Below, piece by piece: positions 1 to 9,068 of a DNA stretch of 64,000 bases. The stretch comes from Salinibacter altiplanensis (GTDB lineage: Bacteria > Bacteroidota > Rhodothermia > Rhodothermales > Salinibacteraceae). The stretch spans positions 303,474 to 367,473 of the forward strand of contig NZ_NCQY01000020.1 of assembly GCF_002894645.1 (NCBI RefSeq). The letters are read 5' to 3'. The notes below the pieces were generated by a model, which was not told where the DNA came from, did no database searches, and saw only the letters and a program-made list of their open reading frames with translations. The position numbers and the translations under genes were made by a program. Every line of letters starts with the position of its first letter. Within the stretch, counting starts at the first letter, position 1.

Positions 1-2
1 AG

Positions 3-41
3 GCCCCGGCGCCCGAGACGGACGAGGTGGTTGCCCGGTAG
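3..41 (+). CDS. 3' end of an unidentified gene (partial)
   Basis: The frame starting at base 3 reads twelve codons, ending in Val-Ala-Arg, before a TAG at 39-41. Most codons end in G or C, as in the coding sequence of this window. This is compatible with the tail of a plus-strand gene that starts before the window, but twelve codons are too few to identify a product or to prove coding. Bases 42-221, up to the rodA stop codon, show no gene. Confidence 0.3.
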   Translation, partial: APAPETDEVVAR

Positions 42-221
42 CGGCGCGGCCCCTCCACCATCCCCTCGTGCCCGGGGGGGAACGAGCGGTGTTTTCCTCC
101 GGGGGGAGCGCTTGGCGATGCGGGGGACAGGCTCCCCAACATCACGGCAAACGCGACGGCCGCAGGGACGAACCCAATGGGGGCCTGGTCCTCGTGGACG
201 TTTGTGTGGGGCTTGAAGAGA

Positions 222-1484
222 TCAGTATCCGTAGATCGAGAGGTCCTCGCGTCGCATGTGGGTGTTGAGGACGATGGCCAGCAGGGCCGTGTTCGCGAGC
301 ATGGCCGAGCCCCCGTACGAGAGGAACGGCAGCGGAAGCCCGATGACGGGCAGCATGCCGGTGACCATGCCGATGTTGATGAAGATGTGGATCAGGTAAA
401 CCCCCACGGCCCCCGCAGCCACGATGCTGCCGAACGGGTGTTTGACGTCTGCTCCCAGTTTGATCAACCGCAGCAGGAGGACGGCCAGCAGGCCCAACAC
501 GAGCAGCGATCCCACGAGGCCAAACTCTTCGGCGACGACGCTGAAGATAAAGTCGGTCGTCTGCTCCGGCACGTAGGCGCCCTGCGTCTGGGGCCCCTGC
601 ATGAATCCGGTTCCCCAGAGCCCGCCGGAAGAGAGGGCTGCCTTCGACTGTACGAGGTGAAAGCCCACGCCCTGCCGAAATTGTTCGGCCTCCGGGTTCG
701 TAAACGACAACAGCCGCTCCACTTGATAGGGCTGCAGGACCTTGCGGAGCACAAACGAGACGACGGCGGTGATGCCGGCGGTAAAGGTGGCCGCCAGGAC
801 GGCGATGGAGCGTCGGCCGGAATACATCCAGAGCCCGCCCGTGAGCAGGACGGCAAACGCGAGGGCGGCCGGGGTAGACACGAGTGCGAGGTAGCCCGCA
901 ATGGGGGGCGAGATCATGAGCAGCAGAACAGAGAGGGACAAGCCGCTCCAGAAGAGCATGATGGGCACGAGGCCAAGAAAGACGAGGGCGGTGCCCAGGT
1001 CGTTTTGCAGGATGACGAGCACGGCCGGGACGACGATCAGGGCCGCGGCCTTCAGAGCAAACCGCAGGTCCTGTCCAGCTCGGGTGTGGCGCTCGGACAA
1101 GAGCTGTGCCACGGCGAGGACCGTCCCGACCTTCGCCAGCTCCGACACCTGTAGCCGCAGCGGACCGAGGGCGAGCCATGCGCGGGTGCCGTGCACCTCC
1201 ACCCCCATCACGAGAGACAGCACAAGGAGGACGAGCGTCGCGGCGTAGATCGGGTAGGCCGCGTACCGCAAAAAACGGACGGGCAGCAGGAGGGTCCCCC
1301 CAATCCCCACGGTCGACACGCCGATCCACAGGAACTGGCGAGCGAAGTTGCTCTGGGCGCCCTGGCCGATGTACTCGGCCGCTGGGCCGTGGGTGATGCT
1401 GTAGAGGGCCACGAGGCTGACGGCCACGAGCCCGATCCATAGCAGCAGGGTCCAGGGATCCAGTTTCCAGCTCGGAGCTTTCAT
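222..1484 (-). CDS. rodA: Rod shape-determining protein RodA (SEDS glycosyltransferase)
   Basis: A 420-residue polytopic inner-membrane protein of the FtsW/RodA/SpoVE (SEDS) family. The family polymerises lipid II into glycan strands for cell elongation together with a class B PBP. The conserved QTTDFIF stretch carries the Asp (about residue 311) that aligns with catalytic Asp262 of E. coli RodA. The family C-terminal signature (INIGMVTGMLPVIGLPLPFL, then SYGGS) lies near residues 370-393, and the RAW motif near 101-103 is also kept. Its ATG overlaps the mrdA stop in an ATGA arrangement (1481-1484), so the pair is translationally coupled. mreBCD are not adjacent. Confidence 0.96.
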   Translation of the reverse strand: MKAPSWKLDPWTLLLWIGLVAVSLVALYSITHGPAAEYIGQGAQSNFARQFLWIGVSTVGIGGTLLLPVRFLRYAAYPIYAATLVLLVLSLVMGVEVHGTRAWLALGPLRLQVSELAKVGTVLAVAQLLSERHTRAGQDLRFALKAAALIVVPAVLVILQNDLGTALVFLGLVPIMLFWSGLSLSVLLLMISPPIAGYLALVSTPAALAFAVLLTGGLWMYSGRRSIAVLAATFTAGITAVVSFVLRKVLQPYQVERLLSFTNPEAEQFRQGVGFHLVQSKAALSSGGLWGTGFMQGPQTQGAYVPEQTTDFIFSVVAEEFGLVGSLLVLGLLAVLLLRLIKLGADVKHPFGSIVAAGAVGVYLIHIFINIGMVTGMLPVIGLPLPFLSYGGSAMLANTALLAIVLNTHMRREDLSIYGY

Positions 1485-3418
1485 GGACGATCGCTCGGCG
1501 ATGAGGCGCTGGGGCGGGAGGAGTCAGGGGGCGTCGGGGCGGTAGACTGGGGGGCGGTTTGCACGGCGGGTGTCGGCTGGGAAGAGGATGGGGAAGACGG
1601 GGGCTTTTCCTCCGGGGTGCTACGCACTTCCTCGCGCAGGCGCCGTTTCCAGTATTGCCGCTCCCACGTGTCCGCAATCGTTCCCGTCAGGTACTTTTCG
1701 GCCATCAGGCTCGCGATGGGGGCCGCGGCGGTGGCCCCGTAGCCCGCATTTTCGACGACCACCGCAAGGGCGATCTCGGGGTCGTCGTACGGCGCAAACA
1801 TGATAAACAGTGAGTGATCCTCGCCGTGTGGGTTCTGGGCCGTGCCCGTTTTGCCGGCGCTGGGGATGTTGGGGATCTGGACCCATTGGCCGGTGCCGTC
1901 GGTCATGACGCGATGCATGCCCTCCTGCACGACCCCAAAGTGCGACGGATCGACCGGGATTGGATCCGGGGGCGGAAGCTCCGGGCGCTGAGACGCGCCC
2001 GTTTCGGGATGAACGGCCTTGCGGACGAAGTGGGGAGGGGGGAGGCGGCCGCCGTTTCCGAGGGCCGCCGCGTACCGGGCCAGTTGGAGCGGCGTCACGG
2101 ACATGTCGCCCTGGCCGATGCCGAGGTTGATGGTATAGCCGTCCGTCCAGCGGCCGTACATGCGGTCGAAGTAGGAGGAATCGGGGACGAGCCCTCTTTC
2201 TTGCCGGAATTCGTCGAGGGGCACCTCCTGTCCGAACCCAAATTCCAAGGCCCAATCGTGCCAGGTGGCCAGGGTCATCTCTTCCATGACCTGGTAGAAG
2301 AAGGTGTTGCACGACACCTCCAGGGCCTTTGCCACGGTGATGCGCCCCTCGTCTTGCCCGTCATGGTTTTTGAACGCCCGTCGCCCGATCCGGTAGCTCG
2401 GCGGACAGTCCATGCGTTCCGAAGCAGTGAGCATCCCGGTTTCGAGGGCGACGAGGGCCATGAATGGCTTCCAGGTAGAGCCCGGGGGATAGCCGCTTTG
2501 GGTGGCGCGGTTGTAAAGCGGGTCGCGCGGGTCCGAGCGGAGGCTGTCCCAGGCCGCCGTGGTCACCGACCGGGCAAACAAGGACGGGTCGAAGTCCGGC
2601 GTGCTGACGAGGGACAGGATGCCGCCGGTGTCGGGGTCGAGGGCGACGGCCGCGCCGCGCTTGCCCACGAAGAGCGATTCGGCAAGGGCCTGCACCTCGT
2701 GGTCGAGGGTCAGGTGCAGGTCGTGGCCGCCCACCGGGGGGGTGTCCATGGTGCCATTCTGGTACTGCCGGACCTCCGTTCCGTGCACATTGACGAGCAC
2801 CATTTCGTGACCCCGGTCGCCCCGCATCATCGACTCGTAGGCGTGCTCCACCCCCGTGCGCCCGACGCGGTCCCCCGCCCGGTAGCCGGTGGGCATGCCG
2901 GACAGCGTCTGGCGATCAATTTCGTGGACGTAGCCGAGGGCGTGGGCCGCCCGGGCGGCCGTGTGGTAGCGCCGCCGCAGCTCCACGTCGTACGATACGC
3001 CGGGAAGCTCGTAGAGGTGCTCCTGCACGCGGCTGAACGTATCAAACGAGACCTCCCGGAACGAGGGGGTAGGACGAAAGGCATTTCGGTCACGTGCCTC
3101 CCGCAATCGGCGGCGCACCGTCGAGTCGGCCACGCCCAGCAAATCGGCCAGTAGCGGGCCCTTCGACGCATCGAAGTACCGGGGCGTCAGCAGGATCGTG
3201 TAGGTGGGCCGGTTGTCGACCAGGAGTGTGCTGTCCCGGGCGTACATGGCCCCTCGGGCCGCCTCCACCGACTGCTCCCGCACGGCACTGCCGGGGGGCG
3301 TGCCGCCCTCGGTGGCTCCGTTGAAGCCCTGCAACTGCACCAGACGAAGCCCGAGAAGAAGGAAAAGAAACACGACAACCCCGGCGTAGATCCGGACCCG
3401 GGTGCGATACTCATCCAT
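1481..3418 (-). CDS. mrdA: Penicillin-binding protein 2 (elongation transpeptidase)
   Basis: A 645-residue class B PBP: one N-terminal membrane anchor (about residues 10-28), a dimerisation domain, then the transpeptidase domain. The three active-site motifs are clear: S-T-W-K (Ser314 to Lys317, after YPPG), S-C-N (369-371) and K-T-G-T (523-526). It cross-links peptidoglycan in the elongasome with RodA, whose gene follows with a 4-bp overlap. The last 50 residues are Pro/Ser/Thr-rich and low-complexity, probably a disordered periplasmic tail. PBP2 proteins are often 600-650 residues, so the length is ordinary. Confidence 0.95.
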   Translation of the reverse strand: MDEYRTRVRIYAGVVVFLFLLLGLRLVQLQGFNGATEGGTPPGSAVREQSVEAARGAMYARDSTLLVDNRPTYTILLTPRYFDASKGPLLADLLGVADSTVRRRLREARDRNAFRPTPSFREVSFDTFSRVQEHLYELPGVSYDVELRRRYHTAARAAHALGYVHEIDRQTLSGMPTGYRAGDRVGRTGVEHAYESMMRGDRGHEMVLVNVHGTEVRQYQNGTMDTPPVGGHDLHLTLDHEVQALAESLFVGKRGAAVALDPDTGGILSLVSTPDFDPSLFARSVTTAAWDSLRSDPRDPLYNRATQSGYPPGSTWKPFMALVALETGMLTASERMDCPPSYRIGRRAFKNHDGQDEGRITVAKALEVSCNTFFYQVMEEMTLATWHDWALEFGFGQEVPLDEFRQERGLVPDSSYFDRMYGRWTDGYTINLGIGQGDMSVTPLQLARYAAALGNGGRLPPPHFVRKAVHPETGASQRPELPPPDPIPVDPSHFGVVQEGMHRVMTDGTGQWVQIPNIPSAGKTGTAQNPHGEDHSLFIMFAPYDDPEIALAVVVENAGYGATAAAPIASLMAEKYLTGTIADTWERQYWKRRLREEVRSTPEEKPPSSPSSSQPTPAVQTAPQSTAPTPPDSSRPSASSPSDRP

Positions 3419-3820
3419 GCGGGTGCAGTGGGAAGAACAGGTGTGCGCAGGGCAGCGATGGTAGAAGGGCTGGGCTGCTGTCTAAAATCGCCTTCCAAAC
3501 GGCGAGGGGAACAACATAGGTCCACAGGTCCTGTGCCGGTGCGAGAGCAAACAGCCTCGTTCCATCCGCGGTGGACCCTCGTTCCTATCGAAAGGTTTTA
3601 GTTCCTGGAGAAGGCGGACCTTGAGCGCACCGCTTCCCAGACAGGCATCCCGGCCAAAAGCTGGGCGTTGGTAAAGAAAACACAGACACCAGTGTTTGGG
3701 GACAGCAAGTTCCGTTCCGCGTGCGTTCCCATTTCGGGGGCGTAACGATCGAACCCTTCCCCATCCTAACCAATACACCTGGGGCCCCGGTTCGGGTGTA
3801 GGTTTCGTAAAGCCTCGTTG
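3419..3820. other. Divergent intergenic region, mrdA / outer-membrane protein gene
   Basis: About 400 bases without a credible gene. It must hold the promoters for minus-strand mrdA-rodA and the plus-strand gene at 3821; no sigma-70-like or Bacteroidota TAnnTTTG box stands out. Just ahead of the plus-strand start is an inverted repeat, ACACC (3775-3779) with GGTGT (3795-3799), around a GGGGCCCC core. It may form a 5'-leader hairpin. Confidence 0.5.
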
Positions 3821-6800
3821 ATGTCCTTGGCCGCCATGCAGCGATTTCTTGCCCGTTTCTCCTACGCTTTTGTTGCCCTTTCGGTTGCCTCGATGATTGG
3901 GGCCGTGGGGCCGGCGTCGGCCCAGTACTTTGGACAGAATAAGGTCCAGTACGAACAGTTTGACTTCCAGTCCTTCGAGACGGACCAGTTTGACATCTAC
4001 TTCTATCCGAAGGAGCGGCAGGCCGTTGAGGACGCGGCCCGAATGGCGGAGCGATGGTACGATCGCCACTCCCGCACCTTCCTCCGCGAGTTCCAAGAGA
4101 AGAAGCCGCTGATCTTCTACGCCAACAGTCCTGACTTTCAGCAGACCAACGCTGTGCGTGGGCAGCTGGGACAAGGGACCGGCGGGGTGACGGAGAGCAT
4201 TAAGGAGCGCGTCATCATGCCGCTCACGGGAAGCTACGGGGAAACCGATCACGTGCTCGGGCACGAGCTGGTCCACTCTTTCCAGTACGACATTGCCCTG
4301 CGCAAAGACAACGAGGGGTTTTCGCTTCGCAACCTGCCGCTGTGGTTCATCGAGGGCATGGCCGAGTACCTCTCGGTGGGGCGGCAGGACTCCCACACCG
4401 CGATGTGGATGCGGGACGCGGCTGTGCGTGAGGACCTGCCCACCATCCGGCAGCTCACGCGCGATCAGCAGTCCTACTTTCCCTACCGCTACGGCCAAGC
4501 GTACATGGCCTACATCGGCGGCAAGTACGGCGACGCCACCGTCACCGACCTCTACAAAATGAGCGGCCGGGTGGGGCTCGACTCGGCCTTCGTCTACACG
4601 CTCGGCATCACGGCGGACTCGCTGTCGGAGGAGTGGAAGCAGTCCACCCGCGACGCGTTCCTGCCGAGCACCGAGGACCGAACGCCGGTCGACTCGGTGG
4701 GCACGGCGGTCATTGGAGAGCCGGGCGGCGACAATCAGCTTAACATTTCTCCGGCGGTGAGCCCGGACGGGCGCTACGTGTCCTTCATTTCGCGTCGCAA
4801 TCTCTTCAACACCAACCTCTTCGTTGCCGACGCGGAGACCGGCGAGATTGTGCAGGAACTGGAGGGCACCCGGTCGAATCCACGCTTCGATGCGCTCCGG
4901 TTTATCAACTCGGCGGGGGCGTGGTCGCCCGGCGGGCGGCGGTTTGCGTTCATCACGTTTGCGGACGGCCGCAACGAGATCAATACCTTTAACGTCCAGA
5001 CCGGCGAAATCAAGACGCGCACGGCGGTGGAAGACATCGGCGCGATCCACAACTTGGCCTGGTCTCCCGACGGGCAGTCCATCGCCTTTTCGGGGCTGGA
5101 GGGCGGACTGAGTGACCTGTACGTCTACGACCTGGAGCAGAAAAGCGTGCGCCAGCTCACCAACGACCGGTACGCGGCCCTGCAGCCGACGTGGTCGCCG
5201 GACGGGGAGACCCTCGCGTTCACGACCGACCGCGGACCGAACGGTACAAACTTTGAGACGCTCGAATACGCGGAAGAACGCATTGGGCTGATCGATGTCG
5301 AGTCCAGGGAGATGCGGACGCTCCGGCCCTTCTTTGAGGGCATGCAGCACAATCCGCAGTTCAGCCCGGACGGCCGCAGCATCTACTTCGTCGCCGACCA
5401 GGACGGGTTCAAGGACGTGTACCGCTACGACCTAGACGAGGAGGCCACCTACCGTGTTACGGAGCTGCAGACCGGTGTGAGCGGCATCACGGCCCTCTCC
5501 CCCACCCTGTCGGTGGCCCGGCGGAGCGGGCGGATGATGTTCTCGGTCTTCTCGAACGGGGGCTACTCCATCGTGGGGCTCTCGCCGGAGGAGACGAAAG
5601 GTGAGCGGATGACGCCAGAGGAGGACGCCAGTACCGCGGCGCTGCTCCCTCCCGTGCAGCCGAAGGGCGAGGGGCTGGTGGGCAGCTACCTGGAGGACCC
5701 GTCGACAGGACTGAAGGACGTGGACTCTACCCAAACGTCGAAGGCCAGCGACCGGCTGTACCTTGACCGGATTGTGCCGCCCTCGGTGGGCGCCTCCGTC
5801 GGTGGGCCCGTTGGCACCCAGGTGGCGGGGGGGATCGGCTTCCTGTTTAGCGATATGCTTGGGCACCGCAACCTGAGCGTCTTCGTGCAGGCGAACGGGA
5901 CGATCAAGGACATTGGGGGGGGCGTCTCCTACTCCAACCAAGAGAACCGACTCAACTACGGCGTGGGGCTCTCGCACCAGTCGTCGGCCTTCGGGCAGGT
6001 CGGGCGCACACGCAACGGAGGCGTCGTGCAGGTTGTGCAGCGAATTTTCCGAACGCAGGCGGGGGTGCAAACGAGCTACCCGCTCTCCCAAACGAATCGG
6101 CTCGAGCTGGGCCTCGGGGGCACGCGGTACGGATTTAGCCAGACCGTCCGTCAATTCGGACAGTCCCAGGAGATCGACGGCGGTACGGTTCGTGATCCCA
6201 TCTACTTCGGGCGGGCCAGCCTCGCGTACGTCGGCGACTTTTCCAGCTCGGGGTTGACGTCCCCCTTGCAGGGCGGGCGCTACCGCTTCCAGGTGACGCC
6301 CCAGTTCGGGTCCCGAAACTTCGTGTCGGTGCTGGCGGACTACCGGCGCTACTTCTATCGTGAGCCGGTCACGTTTGCGGTGCGGGGCCTGCACCGCGGC
6401 AACTACGGGGCGGGCGAGTTTAGTGGGGGGCTGACGGACAGCTTCGTCCGCGAGACGCTCGGCGACCCCTACCAGTCGGGCTTCGTGCGGGGCTATAGCT
6501 TCAACTCGATCTTCGAGGAGCCGAAGTGTCGGCAGCAAACCTCTGCCTGTGACGTGGGACGACTTCTCGGAACCCGAATGGCACTCGGCAGCGCCGAGGT
6601 GCGCCTCCCGCTGCTGGGCCCGGAGGTCCTGAGCCTCTCGACCTTCGAGTACCTGCCGACCGACCTTGTGCTCTTTGCCGACGCCGGTGTGGCGTGGACG
6701 AGCGAAGACCTGACGGAGTTGTCGTTTTCCTCAAACACGATTGGGACGGGCGCGAATGGGCGGCTGGGGGCGGGCACTTCAGAGAGCTCCGTGTCGGCCG

Positions 6801-6934
6801 AGCCCGTGACCAGTGCGGGGGTCTCGGCACGCGTGAATGTGCTGGGCGCGATCGTCATGGAGGCGTTTTACGCCCGCACGTTCCAGCGCACCAAGAATTG
6901 GGACTTCGGGCTCATCCTGCGGCCCGGATGGTAG
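3821..6934 (+). CDS. Secreted peptidase-MA / TolB-like propeller / Omp85-like barrel protein
   Basis: About 1037 residues. The N-terminus is a signal peptide, probably cut after ASA near residue 35. Residues about 45-290 resemble the peptidase MA-like gluzincin domain: HELVH (about 148-152) and a downstream Glu in EGMAEYLSVG (about 182) are the expected zinc ligands and catalytic Glu. Residues about 300-590 hold repeated SPDG-type blades (SPDGRYVSF, SPDGQSIAF, SPDGETLAF, SPDGRSIYF), a WD40/PD40 propeller as in TolB. From about 650 to the end are alternating beta strands, a surface-antigen/Omp85-like segment (YVGDFSSSGLTSPLQGGRYR) and a C-terminal aromatic strand, suggesting an outer-membrane barrel. 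Substrate unknown. A TTG lies directly before the ATG; ATG at 3836 is also possible. Confidence 0.8.
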   Translation: MSLAAMQRFLARFSYAFVALSVASMIGAVGPASAQYFGQNKVQYEQFDFQSFETDQFDIYFYPKERQAVEDAARMAERWYDRHSRTFLREFQEKKPLIFYANSPDFQQTNAVRGQLGQGTGGVTESIKERVIMPLTGSYGETDHVLGHELVHSFQYDIALRKDNEGFSLRNLPLWFIEGMAEYLSVGRQDSHTAMWMRDAAVREDLPTIRQLTRDQQSYFPYRYGQAYMAYIGGKYGDATVTDLYKMSGRVGLDSAFVYTLGITADSLSEEWKQSTRDAFLPSTEDRTPVDSVGTAVIGEPGGDNQLNISPAVSPDGRYVSFISRRNLFNTNLFVADAETGEIVQELEGTRSNPRFDALRFINSAGAWSPGGRRFAFITFADGRNEINTFNVQTGEIKTRTAVEDIGAIHNLAWSPDGQSIAFSGLEGGLSDLYVYDLEQKSVRQLTNDRYAALQPTWSPDGETLAFTTDRGPNGTNFETLEYAEERIGLIDVESREMRTLRPFFEGMQHNPQFSPDGRSIYFVADQDGFKDVYRYDLDEEATYRVTELQTGVSGITALSPTLSVARRSGRMMFSVFSNGGYSIVGLSPEETKGERMTPEEDASTAALLPPVQPKGEGLVGSYLEDPSTGLKDVDSTQTSKASDRLYLDRIVPPSVGASVGGPVGTQVAGGIGFLFSDMLGHRNLSVFVQANGTIKDIGGGVSYSNQENRLNYGVGLSHQSSAFGQVGRTRNGGVVQVVQRIFRTQAGVQTSYPLSQTNRLELGLGGTRYGFSQTVRQFGQSQEIDGGTVRDPIYFGRASLAYVGDFSSSGLTSPLQGGRYRFQVTPQFGSRNFVSVLADYRRYFYREPVTFAVRGLHRGNYGAGEFSGGLTDSFVRETLGDPYQSGFVRGYSFNSIFEEPKCRQQTSACDVGRLLGTRMALGSAEVRLPLLGPEVLSLSTFEYLPTDLVLFADAGVAWTSEDLTELSFSSNTIGTGANGRLGAGTSESSVSAEPVTSAGVSARVNVLGAIVMEAFYARTFQRTKNWDFGLILRPGW

Positions 6935-6946
6935 GCCGATGGACAA

Positions 6947-7759
6947 TCATGCGTTGAGACGGCCCTCAACGACGGTGACGGCCTGGCCCCCGAGCGTCAC
7001 CCGCTCTGCGTCCGGCGCGTCGAGACGCACCCGGACGGTGCCCCCGCGCGCCGACACCTGCCGCCCGGTGAGCGTAGTGTGCCCCGTCCGGGCGGCCCAG
7101 TACGGGCCGAGGGCGCAGTGGGCCGAGCCCGTTACGGGGTCCTCAGGGACGCCCACCTGTGGGGCAAAGAAGCGCGACACGAAGTCGACCTCGTCGGCCG
7201 GGGCCGGAGCGGTCACGATCGTCCCACGCGCCTCCTCGAGGGCGTTCAGGGATGAAAAGACGGGCTGCAGGGCGCGCACGGCGTCTGCGTCCGGCAGGCG
7301 AACGAGGTAGTCGCGTCCGCTCCATCCAACCTCTTTCGGGGGCGTGCCACCAAGGGCATCGAGGAGTGGAGCGGGCGGGTCGGTGGGGGCCACCGGGTCG
7401 GTCGGAACGTCCATCCAGATCCATCCGTCGTCGCGCCGTGTGGTCAGGCGCCCACTTGCGGTCTCGAAGTGAAGCGGGGCCTCCGAGGATGCCTGCTCGT
7501 GCGTCCAGAGCGCGTGTGCGCTGGCGAGGGTCGCGTGGCCGCACAAGGCGACCTCGTCGGTGGGCGTGAACCAGCGCAACCGGTAGGTGGCCTCGTCGTC
7601 CTGGGGGGCCAAGAAGGCCGTCTCCGACAGGTTCATTTCGGCGGCCACCCCCTGCATCCAGTCGGCGTCGCGGTCGCCTTGGAGGAGGCACACGGCGGCG
7701 GGATTTCCGGTGAACGGAGTGGCGGCGAATGCATCGACCTGATAGAAGGGAAGAGGCAC
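6947..7759 (-). CDS. PhzF family isomerase/epimerase
   Basis: About 270 residues with the PhzF/diaminopimelate-epimerase-like fold. The start FYQVDAFAATPFTGNPAAVC, the Glu in NLSETAFL, the GHATLA motif and the late DPVTGSAHC motif are all typical. Family members catalyse proton-shift isomerisations (PhzF acts in phenazine synthesis), but most homologues, including this one, have no assigned substrate. The GTG at 7759 is chosen because homology begins there; the open frame continues to 7966 but would overlap pyrD's start. It is divergent from pyrD, and its 3' end meets the convergent gene ending at 6934 with only 12 bp between. Confidence 0.88.
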   Translation of the reverse strand: MPLPFYQVDAFAATPFTGNPAAVCLLQGDRDADWMQGVAAEMNLSETAFLAPQDDEATYRLRWFTPTDEVALCGHATLASAHALWTHEQASSEAPLHFETASGRLTTRRDDGWIWMDVPTDPVAPTDPPAPLLDALGGTPPKEVGWSGRDYLVRLPDADAVRALQPVFSSLNALEEARGTIVTAPAPADEVDFVSRFFAPQVGVPEDPVTGSAHCALGPYWAARTGHTTLTGRQVSARGGTVRVRLDAPDAERVTLGGQAVTVVEGRLNA

Positions 7760-7881
7760 AGAGGCAGCGCGGTGATCAATCAGAACCTTGCAGGCCGTGG
7801 AGAAACGAAGCGTCCCGAGTACGGGTCCAATGGAAGGAGCAATTGGCGTGTCCTCCTCCTGCCCGACGACACTAAGTTCGT

Positions 7882-8982
7882 ATGTACCATCTTCTTCGGC
7901 CGCTTCTGTTTCGGTTGAGTCCCGAGTGGGCGCACACGGCGAGCCTGTGGGCGGCCCGGGTGGCACAGCGCACGGCTTTGCCCCTCGTGGCGTCGCAATA
8001 CCAGTTCGAGGACGAGCGGCTCAGGCAGCGCCTCTGGGGGAACACCTTCCCCAATCCCGTAGGGCTGGCCGCCGGCGCCGACAAAAATGCCCGGGCGGTG
8101 CCCTTTTGGGAGGCCGTTGGGTTTGGATTTGTGGAGGTGGGGTCCGTGAGCGCCCGGCCTGCCCCGGGCAACCCGACCCCGCGCGCCTTCCGGCTGCCCA
8201 AAGACCGGGCCCTCATCAACCGCCTGGGCCTCAACAATGACGGGGCGGAGGCCGTCGCCGAGCGGCTGGAACAGAGACGGGCCGCCCGGACGCGGCCCCT
8301 CGGCATCAACCTGGCCAAGACCCACGATCCCGACATTATGGGAGAGGCGGCCCTGGAGGACTTTCGGACGAGCTTTCGGCACCTGGTGGGACAGGCGGAC
8401 TATGTCACCCTCAACGTGTCGTGTCCGAATACACCAGACGGGGGCACCTTCGAGGACCCGGCGGCCCTCGACACCCTGCTCGACGCCATCATGGCGGAGC
8501 AAAAGGCGCCGGGGCTGGCGGTGCCCGTCCTGGTCAAGCTGAGTCCGCCCTTCAGTGATCGCGTTCGGTTCGACACGCGACTGGAAGAAATTCTGGCGGT
8601 GGCGACGGCCCACGACATAGACGGCTTCATCGCGACGAACACGGCCTCGGACCGGAAGGGCGTGCAGACGTCCGCCGATCGGCTCGAAGAGATCGGAGCG
8701 GGCGGGCTCAGTGGGCCGCCGCTGGAGGCACGAGCGACGCGCCTCGTGCAGTACCTGTACCGGGCGACCGACGGCGAGATTCCCATCATCGGCGTTGGAG
8801 GGGTGCACGATGCGGCGTCCGCCTACACCAAGATCCGAGCGGGGGCCTCGCTCGTGCAGCTCTACACGGCGCTCGTCTATGAGGGGCCCGGGCTCGTGCA
8901 GCGGATTAAGAAAGGGCTCGTGGCGCGGCTCCGCGACGACGGGTACGCGTCCGTCGAAAATGTTGTGGGGGTGGATGCGTGA
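7882..8982 (+). CDS. pyrD: Dihydroorotate dehydrogenase, class 2 (quinone) type
   Basis: A 366-residue FMN enzyme oxidising dihydroorotate to orotate in pyrimidine synthesis. The N-terminus (YHLLRPLLFRLSPEWAH) is the membrane-associating region of class 2, quinone-linked enzymes. The FMN site GLAAGADKN, the INRLGLNNDG stretch and GVGGVHDAASAYTKIRAGAS are all present. The active-site segment reads NVSCPNTPD, with Cys where E. coli (Ser175) and human class 2 enzymes have Ser; Cys is normally the class 1 base. The family assignment is secure, but the catalytic residue is atypical. A hairpin at 9005-9032 follows. Confidence 0.95.
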   Translation: MYHLLRPLLFRLSPEWAHTASLWAARVAQRTALPLVASQYQFEDERLRQRLWGNTFPNPVGLAAGADKNARAVPFWEAVGFGFVEVGSVSARPAPGNPTPRAFRLPKDRALINRLGLNNDGAEAVAERLEQRRAARTRPLGINLAKTHDPDIMGEAALEDFRTSFRHLVGQADYVTLNVSCPNTPDGGTFEDPAALDTLLDAIMAEQKAPGLAVPVLVKLSPPFSDRVRFDTRLEEILAVATAHDIDGFIATNTASDRKGVQTSADRLEEIGAGGLSGPPLEARATRLVQYLYRATDGEIPIIGVGGVHDAASAYTKIRAGASLVQLYTALVYEGPGLVQRIKKGLVARLRDDGYASVENVVGVDA

Positions 8983-9004
8983 CTGGCCCCACGGTTCTCA
9001 GAAA

Positions 9005-9032
9005 CAGCCCCTGGGCTTGTAGGTAGGGGCTG
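9005..9032 (+). terminator. Hairpin downstream of pyrD
   Basis: CAGCCCCT (9005-9012) pairs perfectly with AGGGGCTG (9025-9032) across a 12-base loop, 22 bases after the pyrD stop and before the acyl-CoA ligase gene. The T-tract that follows is weak, so this may be a terminator or an RNA-stabilising stem. Confidence 0.45.
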
Positions 9033-9068
9033 CGTGCTCGTGCTTTTCGCACAGGTCGCTCCAGGCTC

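Noticed and set aside
222-1484. RodA appeared to lack the Asp of the DPxxDP segment (reads NPEAEQF) and might have been catalytically odd.
   Set aside because: Counting along E. coli RodA shows the catalytic Asp262 lies in HTDFIF, and the matching QTTDFIF is intact here.
3482-5350. Long antisense open frame (over 600 codons) opposite the peptidase-propeller gene.
   Set aside because: It is Arg/Val/His/Gly-rich without domain motifs and lies opposite a clearly coding gene; a shadow frame caused by high GC.
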